From Chloroflexota bacterium (GTDB taxonomy: Bacteria > Chloroflexota > Anaerolineae > Anaerolineales > UBA11858), in assembly GCA_030608465.1 (NCBI GenBank), contig JAUWEC010000003.1, forward strand, positions 1 through 46,941: DNA of 46,941 nt, in the 5' to 3' direction. Below the pieces are notes generated by a model that ran no database searches, was not told where the DNA came from, and worked only from the letters and a program-made list of their open reading frames with translations. The position numbers were made by a program, and so were the translations under genes. Below are positions 7,982 to 15,585 of the stretch, piece after piece (positions within the stretch are counted from its first letter, which is position 1; each line of letters starts with the position of its first letter).

Positions 7982-8656
7982 GTGATAAGAATGCGCATCT
8001 TGGAAAAACAGGGTTATCATTTGGTGTCATTGATTTTTTTGCTTTCGGGGGTATATTTCTTCAGTCAAGGAGATTTTCTGGAAGGAGCGTTTTTAGGTGT
8101 GTCTTCCAGGACATGGCTGTGGCTCTCAATTTTAGCACCGGTGGTTCACCAAGTATATGTGGTGATTTTCTGGCGCGCTGAACTCCATTATCAATTACTG
8201 ACATCATGGTTTGGAGAGCGGGCATTTTTTGTCTGGGGGCTGGGCTTTATGGTCCTGCTTCTGGCCCGTCCAGTTTTTATCTTTGGTTTAGCCATTGCAA
8301 ATCAGGGCACATTGCCTATTCCCGACTGGCTGGGAATATTTTTATCTATTCTGTGCATCCCTCCGGTAATGTATTTAGGCTATTCGGTTCTGAAATATTT
8401 TGGAATAAAGAGAGCGTTGGGCATGGATCATTTTCAACCCCGGATCTACAGGGATATGCCATTTGTTAAAAAAGGTATATTTCAATGGTCATCAAACTCC
8501 ATGTACCTCTACGGGTTCCTTTTATTGTGGTTCCCGTGTTTGTTATTGCTGTCCAAAGCCGGACTGCTCTCAGCGCTTTTCAGTCATTTGTACATCTGGG
8601 TTCATTATTATTTCACTGAATATCCTGATATGAAGTTTATCTACCAATTTGAATAA
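7982..8656 (+). CDS. polytopic membrane protein, distant methyltransferase (PEMT-like) relative
   Basis: This 224-residue protein has about six membrane segments. Its C-terminal third, PFVKKGIFQWSSNSMY, then a hydrophobic segment and HYYFTEYPDMKFIYQ, follows the pattern of the ICMT/PEMT superfamily (R/K-x-G-L/I-F ... N ... Y, then TE-x-PD). The usual RHP motif is absent. The function is therefore uncertain, but the adjacency to a clearer ICMT-like gene suggests a related reaction. The start is taken as GTG 7982, 3 bases after AAAGGA; ATG 7991 in the same frame is an alternative. No sign of an operator was seen in the 62-base gap. Confidence 0.7.
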   Translation: MIRMRILEKQGYHLVSLIFLLSGVYFFSQGDFLEGAFLGVSSRTWLWLSILAPVVHQVYVVIFWRAELHYQLLTSWFGERAFFVWGLGFMVLLLARPVFIFGLAIANQGTLPIPDWLGIFLSILCIPPVMYLGYSVLKYFGIKRALGMDHFQPRIYRDMPFVKKGIFQWSSNSMYLYGFLLLWFPCLLLLSKAGLLSALFSHLYIWVHYYFTEYPDMKFIYQFE

Positions 8657-8675
8657 TCTCATCTTCTCCTGATTG

Positions 8676-8710
8676 CCCGAATCTTATAACTTGGATTTCG
8701 GGAACTTTTG
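8676..8710 (+). terminator. probable weak intrinsic terminator
   Basis: CCCGAATC (8676-8683) pairs with GATTTCGGG (8694-8702) with one bulged base, followed by AACTTTTG. It lies 20 bases past the membrane-protein stop and before the VIT-VWA gene. Confidence 0.5.
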
Positions 8711-8764
8711 ATGGGTGCTGGCCGTCATAATAGCATCAACAAGAGTTATCTCAGGAGGAGAAGA

Positions 8765-11185
8765 ATGTGTCACATCAAGGATCTCCCAAAGAAAATACTG
8801 GCTAGTTTTGGTTTCGTTTTCATCCTGCTTGGGGTCACCTATCAGCCTGCCCTGGCGGATGGTTTTGTGATTCCCGACCCACCCCCGCTGTCCGGACCTG
8901 TGCTGCTGGAGGATATTTGGTTAACCATCCGTTACCACCGGGTATCTGTCACGATCGAAAATCAAATCGCAATCACGCATGTGGAGCAGGAATTTGTAAA
9001 TGAGTATGATTGGGAGGTTGAGGGGACATATATCTTTCCTATGCCCGTGGGGGCGTCAATTTCAAAATTTGTAATGTGGGTTGATGGTGTACCCGTGGAG
9101 GGGAAAATTCTACCCGCTGACCAAGCCCGAAAAATCTATGAAGATATCGTTCGCGAACGACGCGACCCTGCTTTATTGGAATATGTGGGACGGGATGCAG
9201 TGCAGGCACGTATTTTTCCTATTCCGGCTGGCGGATCAAGAAAAATTGAGCTGGAATATACTCAGGTGCTGCCCGTAGATAATGGTTTGGTGAGATATAG
9301 TTATCCACTTAATACAGAAAAGTTTTCTGCTCAGCCGCTGGCAGAGTGCTCAGTTCATATCACCCTTGTATCAGATCAACCGCTGCACACCATATATTCA
9401 CCCACTCATCAAGACCGGGTATATATCCAGCGGGAGGGAGATCATCGAGCGATTATTGGCTATGAGGAAAGATTTGTTCTGCCGGATCAGGATTTTGATC
9501 TAATTTACACATTCAGTAAGGAAGAGATAGGTTTGCATCTACTGACCTATCCTGACAAAATGTGGTTGAACGGATTGACCTATCCTGAAAAAACAGGGTT
9601 GACCGGAACAAGTCAGGAAGGATATTTTCTTCTGATGGCAGCGCCGACCGTGGAAGTCAATCAGATCGTACCCAGAGATATCATCCTGGTTCTGGACACC
9701 TCGGGATCAATGGAGGGGGAGAAGCTTAATCAAGCCAAAGAAGCTTCTAAATACGTATTAAATAACCTTAATCAGGAAGATCGTTTTAATGTGATTGCTT
9801 TTTCTACCGGAATTAAACACTTTGCCCTGGATCTGCAGCCTGTCTCCAGGGCGCCAGAGGCTGGGTCCTGGATCGACAGGATGGATGCGCTGGGGGGAAC
9901 AAATATCAACCTTGCCCTATTGGAAGCGCTTTCTCTCAGGACCGATTTGGAAGATGGTGAAGGGGGAAGACCGCTCGTGCTGCTTTTCCTGACAGATGGA
10001 CTGCCCACAGAAGGTGTCACGGATGTCCAACAGATCATCGCAAATATCAGGGCGACGGCATCAAGCAGCGTTCGTCTCTTTGCTTTTGGGGTGGGAGATG
10101 ATGTGAATACCCTGCTGCTGGATACCCTGGCGGCAGACAATCGCGGAATAACCAGTTATGTGCGTCCCCAGGAGCGGATCGATGAGGAAGTATCCGCCCT
10201 GTTTGCCAAGATCAAAACACCCGTGTTGACTGACCTGGAGTTGGACTTGGGCGGAATCCTGGTGGAAGAAATTTATCCACCGGATATTCCTGACTTGTTT
10301 TCTGGATCACAACTACTGCTTACAGGTCGTTATCGATACCCTGCAGGCAGTTCAGGGCAAACAAAAATTAAATTGTCAGGTTATGTAAATGGCGAAAAAA
10401 GGATATTTGTCTATGAAGCTGATTTTGCGCTGGCTGATGAGCCTGGAAATTCAACCAGTTATATTCCCAGATTGTGGGCAACCCGGAAGATAGGATATTT
10501 ATTATCCCAGATCCGCCTCAAGGGTGAAAACCAGGAATGGGTGGACGCGATTGTCCAACTCAGTATTAAATATGGGATTATTACACCCTATACCTCATTC
10601 CTGATTGAAGAGAGTGATTTTTTGACTGGAGAAGGACTGGAGGATGCTGCCCGGGATTTGATGGCACAATATTCCGGACCGGCAGTAGGTGCAGAAGCCG
10701 TTGAGAAATCTGATACCGAATCAAACCTACGTTCGGCGGAATCGTTTTACCAGGCGGAAATACAAAGTGGTGATTTCGATCAGGGATTTTATCAGCCGAT
10801 CCTAAAATATATTGAAGATAAAACTTTCCTCTATCAGAATGGAATTTGGATTGACACGGCGTTTAAACCTGGATCCATGGATATTCTGAAAATTGGGTTT
10901 GGATCACAGGTCTATTTTGAGTTACTTGCGGCCAGACCCTCTTGGGGAAAATATCTTGCGCTTGGAGACCGCGTGATTTTTGTGGCTGGCGAAATTGCTT
11001 ACGAAATTGTGGAAGGGGAAGGAGAGCTGGAGAGTTTACCAGCTCTCCTTTCACACCCGGAGGACGAAAACCAGGCAAATAATACTGAGCAGCCCTCCAA
11101 CCTTTCAGGTATTAAAGGGTTTTGCACTGCGCCTTTGCTGGCAGGATTGGCAGTTTTGGGGGTTTGGAAAAAGGAAATGAGATAG
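8765..11185 (+). CDS. secreted VIT and von Willebrand factor A domain protein
   Basis: The start at 8765 is chosen because AGGAGGAG lies four bases upstream and it gives a clean signal peptide (KKILASFGFVFILLG...QPALA|DG, cleavage near residue 31). The 806-residue protein then has a VIT domain (about 40-170, with VEGTYIFPMP and RIFPIPAGGSRKIELEYTQ). A VWA domain follows with an intact MIDAS, D311-x-S313-x-S315 in DTSGSM, plus FLTDGLPTEG and FGVGDDVN. The C-terminus, FCTAPLLAGLAVLGVWKKEMR, is a single hydrophobic segment plus basic tail, probably a membrane or sorting anchor. VIT-VWA proteins bind ligands through a metal ion; bacterial roles are mostly unknown. Residues 260-282 carry a short tandem duplication. 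Confidence 0.9.
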   Translation: MCHIKDLPKKILASFGFVFILLGVTYQPALADGFVIPDPPPLSGPVLLEDIWLTIRYHRVSVTIENQIAITHVEQEFVNEYDWEVEGTYIFPMPVGASISKFVMWVDGVPVEGKILPADQARKIYEDIVRERRDPALLEYVGRDAVQARIFPIPAGGSRKIELEYTQVLPVDNGLVRYSYPLNTEKFSAQPLAECSVHITLVSDQPLHTIYSPTHQDRVYIQREGDHRAIIGYEERFVLPDQDFDLIYTFSKEEIGLHLLTYPDKMWLNGLTYPEKTGLTGTSQEGYFLLMAAPTVEVNQIVPRDIILVLDTSGSMEGEKLNQAKEASKYVLNNLNQEDRFNVIAFSTGIKHFALDLQPVSRAPEAGSWIDRMDALGGTNINLALLEALSLRTDLEDGEGGRPLVLLFLTDGLPTEGVTDVQQIIANIRATASSSVRLFAFGVGDDVNTLLLDTLAADNRGITSYVRPQERIDEEVSALFAKIKTPVLTDLELDLGGILVEEIYPPDIPDLFSGSQLLLTGRYRYPAGSSGQTKIKLSGYVNGEKRIFVYEADFALADEPGNSTSYIPRLWATRKIGYLLSQIRLKGENQEWVDAIVQLSIKYGIITPYTSFLIEESDFLTGEGLEDAARDLMAQYSGPAVGAEAVEKSDTESNLRSAESFYQAEIQSGDFDQGFYQPILKYIEDKTFLYQNGIWIDTAFKPGSMDILKIGFGSQVYFELLAARPSWGKYLALGDRVIFVAGEIAYEIVEGEGELESLPALLSHPEDENQANNTEQPSNLSGIKGFCTAPLLAGLAVLGVWKKEMR
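9542..9607 (+). repeat. 33-bp tandem duplication inside the VIT-VWA gene
   Basis: Two adjacent 33-base units (9542-9574, 9575-9607) encode LTYPDKMWLNG and LTYPEKTGLTG. They lie between the VIT and VWA domains and look like a recent in-frame duplication. Confidence 0.8.
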
Positions 11186-11209
11186 CTCTTGGAACTGAGT
11201 AAGTTAAAT

Positions 11210-11244
11210 AAGAGTCGGGCGAGGAATAAAAGCCCGGCTCTTTT
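11210..11244 (+). terminator. intrinsic terminator of the VIT-VWA gene
   Basis: An 11-bp stem, AAGAGTCGGGC (11210-11220) with GCCCGGCTCTT (11232-11242), includes one G-U pair, has an 11-base loop and continues into TTTTAG. It lies 25 bases past the stop. Confidence 0.85.
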
Positions 11245-11300
11245 AGTACTTATCACGATTCGGTTTTTTCAGGATGATTTAGGTCTGGTAAAACCTGGAG

Positions 11301-11567
11301 TTACTCCTTATCAGATTGGAGGTGGGGGATAATTTTATTATAGATCCAGGCGACCATCAGGCCGAGTAAAAAGCCGTCCACGAAACCCCACAATAGGGCA
11401 ACCAGGCTGCCAATTGGGCTGAGTGTAAATCCACGGTACATGCGGCCGAGGAACATCACCTCCCTGGTTACTCCGTCAAAGGCCATCATCCACCACGTCA
11501 CTGCAAACCAGTTAATTCCCCAGACAAGACCTGAGGCGAGGGCAAAGGCTTTAATATTCAATTTCAT
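11301..11567 (-). CDS. small two-segment membrane protein, bacteriophage-holin-like family
   Basis: From the ATG at 11567, preceded by GGGAGGAG, the product is 88 residues. It begins MKLNIKAFALASGLVWGINWF and has hydrophobic segments at about residues 6-30 and 53-80, the second with the pattern SPIGSLVALLWGFVDGFLLGLMVAWIYN. This pattern is found in small chromosomal proteins annotated as 'bacteriophage holin' in many non-phage contexts. No other phage gene is nearby, so a lytic function is doubtful; a small envelope protein is more likely. The frame remains open upstream to 11807, but nothing supports that longer start. Confidence 0.7.
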   Translation of the reverse strand: MKLNIKAFALASGLVWGINWFAVTWWMMAFDGVTREVMFLGRMYRGFTLSPIGSLVALLWGFVDGFLLGLMVAWIYNKIIPHLQSDKE

Positions 11568-11986
11568 GAGAACTCCTCCCGGTGTGTCATCCTGGAAACT
11601 ACTTCTATTATACAGAGATTTATATTTTAGTGACAGATAATTGACTGAGTCAGCTGGAAACGGAAAATAGGTGGGGGTTTGTAAAAACATCCATTTTGGA
11701 TCAATTAGAAATAGACTAAACAGAAAACGTTGGGTCGAAAGACATGCCGTCTTTGATCGCGGGGGAATATCTGCTGAACCGAGGTCGTTTTGGATTGTTG
11801 GTGTCAATTCCTTGTGAAAAACATAACAACATAATAAATCTGTAAGAAATTATTAAAAGCCCTTTTCCTTATAGTGTAACATGGTACTATATGCCCTGTT
11901 ACATAATGCCTTGAACAAGAGAACCGGAAGTATTTGTGACTGAATCCGGAAAACCAACCTCTGCCAAGGATCGGGAGAACGCATAT
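11568..11986. other. divergent intergenic region (holin-like / sulfur operon)
   Basis: This 419-base gap holds the leader of the holin-like gene on the left and the sulfur-operon promoter region on the right. An AT-rich part is at 11815-11860 and a dyad at 11875-11903. A short GTG-started extension of the SQR frame begins at 11936 but is not favoured. I see no other gene. Confidence 0.4.
11875..11903 (+). promoter_or_regulatory. operator-like dyad upstream of the sulfur operon
   Basis: TGTAACATGG (11875-11884) and CCCTGTTACA (11894-11903) form an inverted repeat with 9 of 10 positions paired, separated by TACTATATG. The spacer contains a plausible -10 element (TACTAT, 11885-11890), so a protein bound here would cover the promoter. 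The regulator is unknown; the convergent XRE-cupin gene at the far end of the operon is one candidate. Confidence 0.5.
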
Positions 11987-13222
11987 ATGAAAACATTATT
12001 AATTCTGGGTGCCGGTACCGGCGGCACCATGGTAGCCAACAAAATGGTTCACGAACTTGATTCCCGGGAATGGGAGATCATCATCGTTGATCGGGATGAA
12101 ACTCATTATTACCAGCCCGGCTTGCTGTTTATTCCCTTTGGAATTTACAACCCCCGGGATGTAGAAAAACCCAAGCGGGACTTTATCCCCCTTAATGTCA
12201 AGTTGATCCTTTCCGATATCGAGCTGATCGAACCGGAAAAGAACCGGGTTCTGTTATCCAGAGATAAACAAGTCATCAATTATGATTACCTGGTGATCGC
12301 AACCGGCAGTCATATTCATCCTAAAGAGACTGAGGGATTGCTCGATGGCGGCGGATGGCGGAAGAACATCTTTGATTTTTATTCACCTGACGGTGCTGCT
12401 GAACTGGCGCGGTATTTGAAGTTCTGGAAAGGCGGCAGAATGGTGGTAAATGTTTCGGAAATGCCGATTAAGTGTCCAGTAGCTCCTCTGGAATTTCTTT
12501 TCCTGGCTGACTGGTTTTTTCATGAACGGGGAATACGGGATCAGGTAGAAATTGTTTATGCCACACCGCTTGATGGGGCTTTTACTAAACCCAGAGCGGC
12601 CGAGGTCCTGGGAGGGATGTTGGAGAAGAAAGGCATTAGCCTGGAGCCGAATTTCAACATTGGTGAGGTAGACAATAAAAAAAATACCATTCGTTCCTGG
12701 GATGAGCGTGAAATCCCTTATGACCTGTTGATTTCGATTCCCACCAACATGGGCGCTGAGGTCATTAAACGCTCAGGCCTGGGTGATGAACTCAACTTCG
12801 TTCCTATTGATAAACATACCCTGCAATCTTCAGCCTGGGAAAATATCTGGGTGATTGGTGATGCTGGGAATGCCCCGACCTCGAAAGCTGGATCTGTAGC
12901 GCACTTTATGCTGGATGTTCTGATTGACAATATGCTTCGGCATATGGAGGGATTAGAGCCGTTGGCGGAGTTTGATGGACATGCCAATTGTTTTATTGAA
13001 TCTGGATTTGAACAGGGAATCTTGATTGATTTTAACTACGACGTGGAGCCGCTTCCGGGGAAATACCCCCTTCCCGGATTAGGACCATTTTCACTGCTTA
13101 AAGAATCCCCAGCAAACCATTGGGGCAAAATGATGTTCCGCTGGATGTATTGGAATATCTTGCTGAAAGGCGGAGAAATGCCCTTTGAATCTCAGATGAC
13201 CATGGCCGGGAAATGGCAGTGA
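11987..13222 (+). CDS. sulfide:quinone oxidoreductase-like FAD-dependent oxidoreductase
   Basis: The product (411 aa) is a two-dinucleotide-binding flavoprotein of the SQR family, which oxidises sulfide to polysulfide or persulfide and reduces quinone at the inner membrane face. The FAD-binding loop is LILGAGTGGT at residues 5-14. The two redox cysteines expected in SQRs are present: C163 in MPIKCPVAPLE and C335 in GHANCFIE. The WVIGDAGN segment near residue 285 is the second FAD contact. The C-terminal stretch with MMFRWMYWNILLKG fits a membrane-associating amphipathic tail. ATG 11987 follows GGGAG and matches family N-termini; GTG 11936 would add 17 residues. It leads a four-gene sulfur operon. 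Confidence 0.88.
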   Translation: MKTLLILGAGTGGTMVANKMVHELDSREWEIIIVDRDETHYYQPGLLFIPFGIYNPRDVEKPKRDFIPLNVKLILSDIELIEPEKNRVLLSRDKQVINYDYLVIATGSHIHPKETEGLLDGGGWRKNIFDFYSPDGAAELARYLKFWKGGRMVVNVSEMPIKCPVAPLEFLFLADWFFHERGIRDQVEIVYATPLDGAFTKPRAAEVLGGMLEKKGISLEPNFNIGEVDNKKNTIRSWDEREIPYDLLISIPTNMGAEVIKRSGLGDELNFVPIDKHTLQSSAWENIWVIGDAGNAPTSKAGSVAHFMLDVLIDNMLRHMEGLEPLAEFDGHANCFIESGFEQGILIDFNYDVEPLPGKYPLPGLGPFSLLKESPANHWGKMMFRWMYWNILLKGGEMPFESQMTMAGKWQ

Positions 13223-13231
13223 GTGTGATTG

Positions 13232-13810
13232 ATGGATAAAGATATCGTTTTACTTCATAAAAAAATAGATCAGCTGACCGCTCAGGTGGGAATTCTGACA
13301 GACCATGCTGAGATTGAACAACGCCGCAGCCGTGACCTGGATGAACTAAAGGCAGATTTAATACCAATTGGCAATCAACTGGTTCAGTTAACTATTAATG
13401 AACTGGCTGAAATTGGGACAGAATTTGAACTAGAGGATTTAATTTACCTCCTTAAAAGGGTTCTTCGAAATACCCATTTAATTCTGGCCATGATGGATCG
13501 TTTCGAGGCGCTGATGGGAATCGCCGACGAAATGGAACTGCTCGGGAAACAAGTCTTCTCAACTACCGTAGAAGGGCTTGATCGTTTAGAGAGAGAGGGC
13601 TTTTTCACCTTCGCCCGGGAAAGTTGGGGTGTGCTGGAGAAGATTGTAGCTGAGGTAGACCCGGCAGATATTCGTTCCATAGGGGAGGATCCGGGATCTC
13701 CGTCCACGATTGCGCTTTTGAGGGAATTGAACCAACCCGAAGTTCGAAAAGGAATGGCCCGTTTGTTACAGATTGTAAAGACCCTGGGTGGGAACACGCA
13801 GGATAACTGA
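13232..13810 (+). CDS. DUF1641 family protein
   Basis: The 192-residue protein begins with a coiled-coil-like segment (DIVLLHKKIDQLTAQVGILTDHAEIEQRR). It ends with PEVRKGMARLLQIVKTLG, the conserved C-terminus of DUF1641. Such proteins recur next to SQR-type flavoproteins and formate-dehydrogenase-like genes, and an accessory or scaffold role has been inferred, but no activity is established. It has no membrane segment and no cysteine, so it is unlikely to carry sulfur itself. The ATG at 13232 is 9 bases after the SQR stop, with a TTG one codon earlier as an alternative; the close spacing implies cotranscription. Confidence 0.8.
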   Translation: MDKDIVLLHKKIDQLTAQVGILTDHAEIEQRRSRDLDELKADLIPIGNQLVQLTINELAEIGTEFELEDLIYLLKRVLRNTHLILAMMDRFEALMGIADEMELLGKQVFSTTVEGLDRLEREGFFTFARESWGVLEKIVAEVDPADIRSIGEDPGSPSTIALLRELNQPEVRKGMARLLQIVKTLGGNTQDN

Positions 13811-13841
13811 TCGTTATTTTATTAATAAAAGGAGATAGATA

Positions 13842-14150
13842 ATGACCCAAGATATTCTTGACACCGTTGCCTTTGATGATGACGGTTTTATGGAGGATGC
13901 GGCTGCCTGGACAGAAGAAATCGCCCAGGCAATTGCGGAAGCGCTGGAAGTTAACCTTTCAGATCGCCACTGGGATGTGATTAAGTTTGCCAGGCAGGAG
14001 TTTGAAACCCAGGGTGAACCGCCAACGCTGCGCCTAATCACTCAGCAAACAGAAGTCAGCATGAAAGAAATGTACCAATTATTCCCTGGGGGACCGGCGA
14101 AAATTACCGCCAATATTGCAGGACTTAAAAAACCAACCGGCTGTATCTAA
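13842..14150 (+). CDS. DsrC/TusE family sulfur-carrier protein with a single C-terminal cysteine
   Basis: The 102-residue protein has the DsrC/TusE core (DDGFMEDAAAWTEEIA, DRHWDVIKFAR) and the flexible C-terminal arm MYQLFPGGPAKITANIAGLKKPTGCI. The penultimate cysteine C101 is the family's persulfide-carrying CysA. The second cysteine (CysB), which lies about ten residues earlier in DsrC of sulfite-reducing or sulfur-oxidising organisms, is replaced here (KITANIAGL). It therefore resembles the TusE or DsrC-like sulfur-transfer subgroup rather than the trisulfide-forming partner of DsrAB. AAAGGAG lies upstream of the ATG. It lies between DUF1641 and a DsrE2-like gene, so it probably receives or delivers persulfide sulfur from the SQR product. 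Confidence 0.9.
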   Translation: MTQDILDTVAFDDDGFMEDAAAWTEEIAQAIAEALEVNLSDRHWDVIKFARQEFETQGEPPTLRLITQQTEVSMKEMYQLFPGGPAKITANIAGLKKPTGCI

Positions 14151-14165
14151 GAAAAGGAGAAAAAG

Positions 14166-14678
14166 ATGGCAAAACCTTCAAGAGCTTTACATCAAGGTTC
14201 TGACGAAACTGGCGGGAGAAAGCTGGCGCTGATAGCTTCCAAAGGTTCGTTGGATATGGCTTACCCGCCTCTAATCCTGGCTAATGCTGCCAGAATGAGC
14301 GGCATTGAAGTAGAAATGTTCTTCACATTTTGGGGATTGGATATTATCACCAAGAAGAAAATGGGAAAACTAAATGTCGCTACTGTGGGTAATCCCAATA
14401 TGCACCCCTGGTTCGGGATCCCAACTTTGCTGGGAGCGCTGCCGGGAATGTCTGCCGCTGCTTCCTGGATGATGAGAGGAGAGATTAAAAAACTAGATTT
14501 TCCCCCCGTACCCGAGTTCATCAAGCTGCTCATTGATGCCGGCGCCAATGTTTATGGGTGCAAAATGTCCATGGACATGATGAAATTAACCCAGGATGAC
14601 CTGGTTGAAGGCTCAACAGTTTTGGGCGCAATGGAGTTTATGGATATTACCGAAGGCGCTCAAATTCTTTTTGTTTAA
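14166..14678 (+). CDS. DsrE/DsrF/DrsH-like (DsrE2 type) sulfur-transfer protein
   Basis: The 170-residue product belongs to the DsrE-like superfamily. Landmarks are KLALIASKGSLDMAYPPLILANAA, EVEMFFTFWGLDI and the conserved cysteine segment VYGCKMSMDMM with C132, which in DsrE2-type proteins can carry persulfide. The central ALPGMSAAASWMM segment may touch the membrane, also typical of DsrE2. It ends the sqr-DUF1641-dsrC-dsrE2 operon, 15 bases after the DsrC gene, with AAAAGGAG upstream. Together the genes suggest sulfide oxidation to membrane persulfide followed by transfer through DsrE2 and DsrC to an unknown acceptor. No sulfite reductase or Hdr complex is present in the window. Confidence 0.9.
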   Translation: MAKPSRALHQGSDETGGRKLALIASKGSLDMAYPPLILANAARMSGIEVEMFFTFWGLDIITKKKMGKLNVATVGNPNMHPWFGIPTLLGALPGMSAAASWMMRGEIKKLDFPPVPEFIKLLIDAGANVYGCKMSMDMMKLTQDDLVEGSTVLGAMEFMDITEGAQILFV

Positions 14679-14700
14679 TCTTTACAAGTGATGAAAATTA

Positions 14701-14733
14701 AAACAGCCTCGAATGATTTCGAGGCTGTTTTTT
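14701..14733 (+). terminator. intrinsic terminator, probably bidirectional
   Basis: A perfect 13-bp stem AAACAGCCTCGAA (14701-14713) pairs with TTCGAGGCTGTTT (14718-14730) across TGAT, followed by more T residues. The opposite strand continues TTTTAATTTTC, so the convergent XRE-cupin gene can end here as well. Confidence 0.92.
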
Positions 14734-14750
14734 CATCTCCGGTTGAAAGA

Positions 14751-15377
14751 TTATTCTGTGCCGTCCGGATCCCTTGAAGCAATATGATATTGGCTGGGGC
14801 TTTCCCCCGGTCGGAAACCGGCTATTAAGATCAGTGCGCTGGTTACAGTATTCCCTGGATTGTGCCATTTATGTTCCAGTGAGGCAGAAAATAATAACGC
14901 ATCACCTGATTCCAGGAGATAAGCGTGATCGCCTATCTCGTACTCTAATTTACCCCGTAAACATAACACAAATTCATGACCTGAATGTGTCATATGGAAT
15001 CTGCCGCTGCTTGTGCCGGCTTCAAGGGTGATCATAAAAGGCTCAATCAAGCCGTCATAATGTTCGCCACCCAATCCTTCCCATAATCCCCGGTGGAGGG
15101 GAATGCGGTTCCTCTCTGCGGATCTGATAAAAACCACATCTTGTTTTGGGGGGGTTTCTTCAAAAAATGCCGTAACTGGAATTTCGAGAGCAACTGCAAT
15201 TTTGTACAACGTGCTCACTGAGGGGGAGGAAAGACCCCGTTCAATTACACTTAAAGCATTGGCTGATAAACCGCTTAATCGGCCCAACGCCCGGATTGAC
15301 AAATCCCGTTCCTCCCGGAGAGCACGCAGCCTTTCACTGATATTAACTGAGACGGCTTCCTTATCATAGATATCCAT
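14751..15377 (-). CDS. XRE-family transcriptional regulator with cupin sensor domain
   Basis: The 208-residue protein has an N-terminal helix-turn-helix (about residues 13-70: ISERLRALREERDLSIRALGRLSGLSANALSVIERGLSSPS). A cupin beta-barrel follows (about 105-195) with HMTHSGHEFVLCLRGKLEYEIGDHAYLLESGDALLFSASLEHKWHN. The GDALLF...HKWHN block is the second cupin motif, and the histidines could bind a metal or small ligand. Regulators of this design sense small molecules such as amino acids, polyamines or sulfur compounds. It converges with the sulfur operon. Regulation of that operon is possible but not shown. Its ribosome site is weak (AGGATGAGGTG before ATG). Confidence 0.9.
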   Translation of the reverse strand: MDIYDKEAVSVNISERLRALREERDLSIRALGRLSGLSANALSVIERGLSSPSVSTLYKIAVALEIPVTAFFEETPPKQDVVFIRSAERNRIPLHRGLWEGLGGEHYDGLIEPFMITLEAGTSSGRFHMTHSGHEFVLCLRGKLEYEIGDHAYLLESGDALLFSASLEHKWHNPGNTVTSALILIAGFRPGESPSQYHIASRDPDGTE

Positions 15378-15498
15378 AGCACCTCATCCTAAGTATACAG
15401 TCATGATTATATCAAAAGAAAACGCCATTCTGGATTTGTCGACAGGACTGTTTGTTTTTATATATTTATCGTTATTCGGAAGCAGCATTCTGGGAAGG

Positions 15499-15532
15499 AA
15501 ACCATAATAAACTTACAACTTTATTATGGTTT
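15499..15532 (+). promoter_or_regulatory. perfect 13-bp inverted repeat upstream of pspC-like gene
   Basis: AAACCATAATAAA (15499-15511) and TTTATTATGGTTT (15520-15532) match perfectly around an 8-base spacer. It lies 54-87 bases before the PspC start and about 120 bases before the divergent XRE-cupin gene. No T-run follows, so an operator is more likely than a terminator. Confidence 0.55.
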
Positions 15533-15585
15533 AGACGTATATCGTGGTAGAGAAACAATAATTATTATTATCAGGAGAAAGAATA

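Noticed and set aside
11301-11567. Prophage remnant, suggested by the holin-like protein
   Set aside because: No integrase, terminase, capsid or lysin gene is nearby, and such small proteins occur widely outside phages.
11936-11986. GTG start extending the SQR-like protein by 17 residues
   Set aside because: Family proteins begin close to the GxGxGG loop, and ATG 11987 has a better-placed ribosome site.
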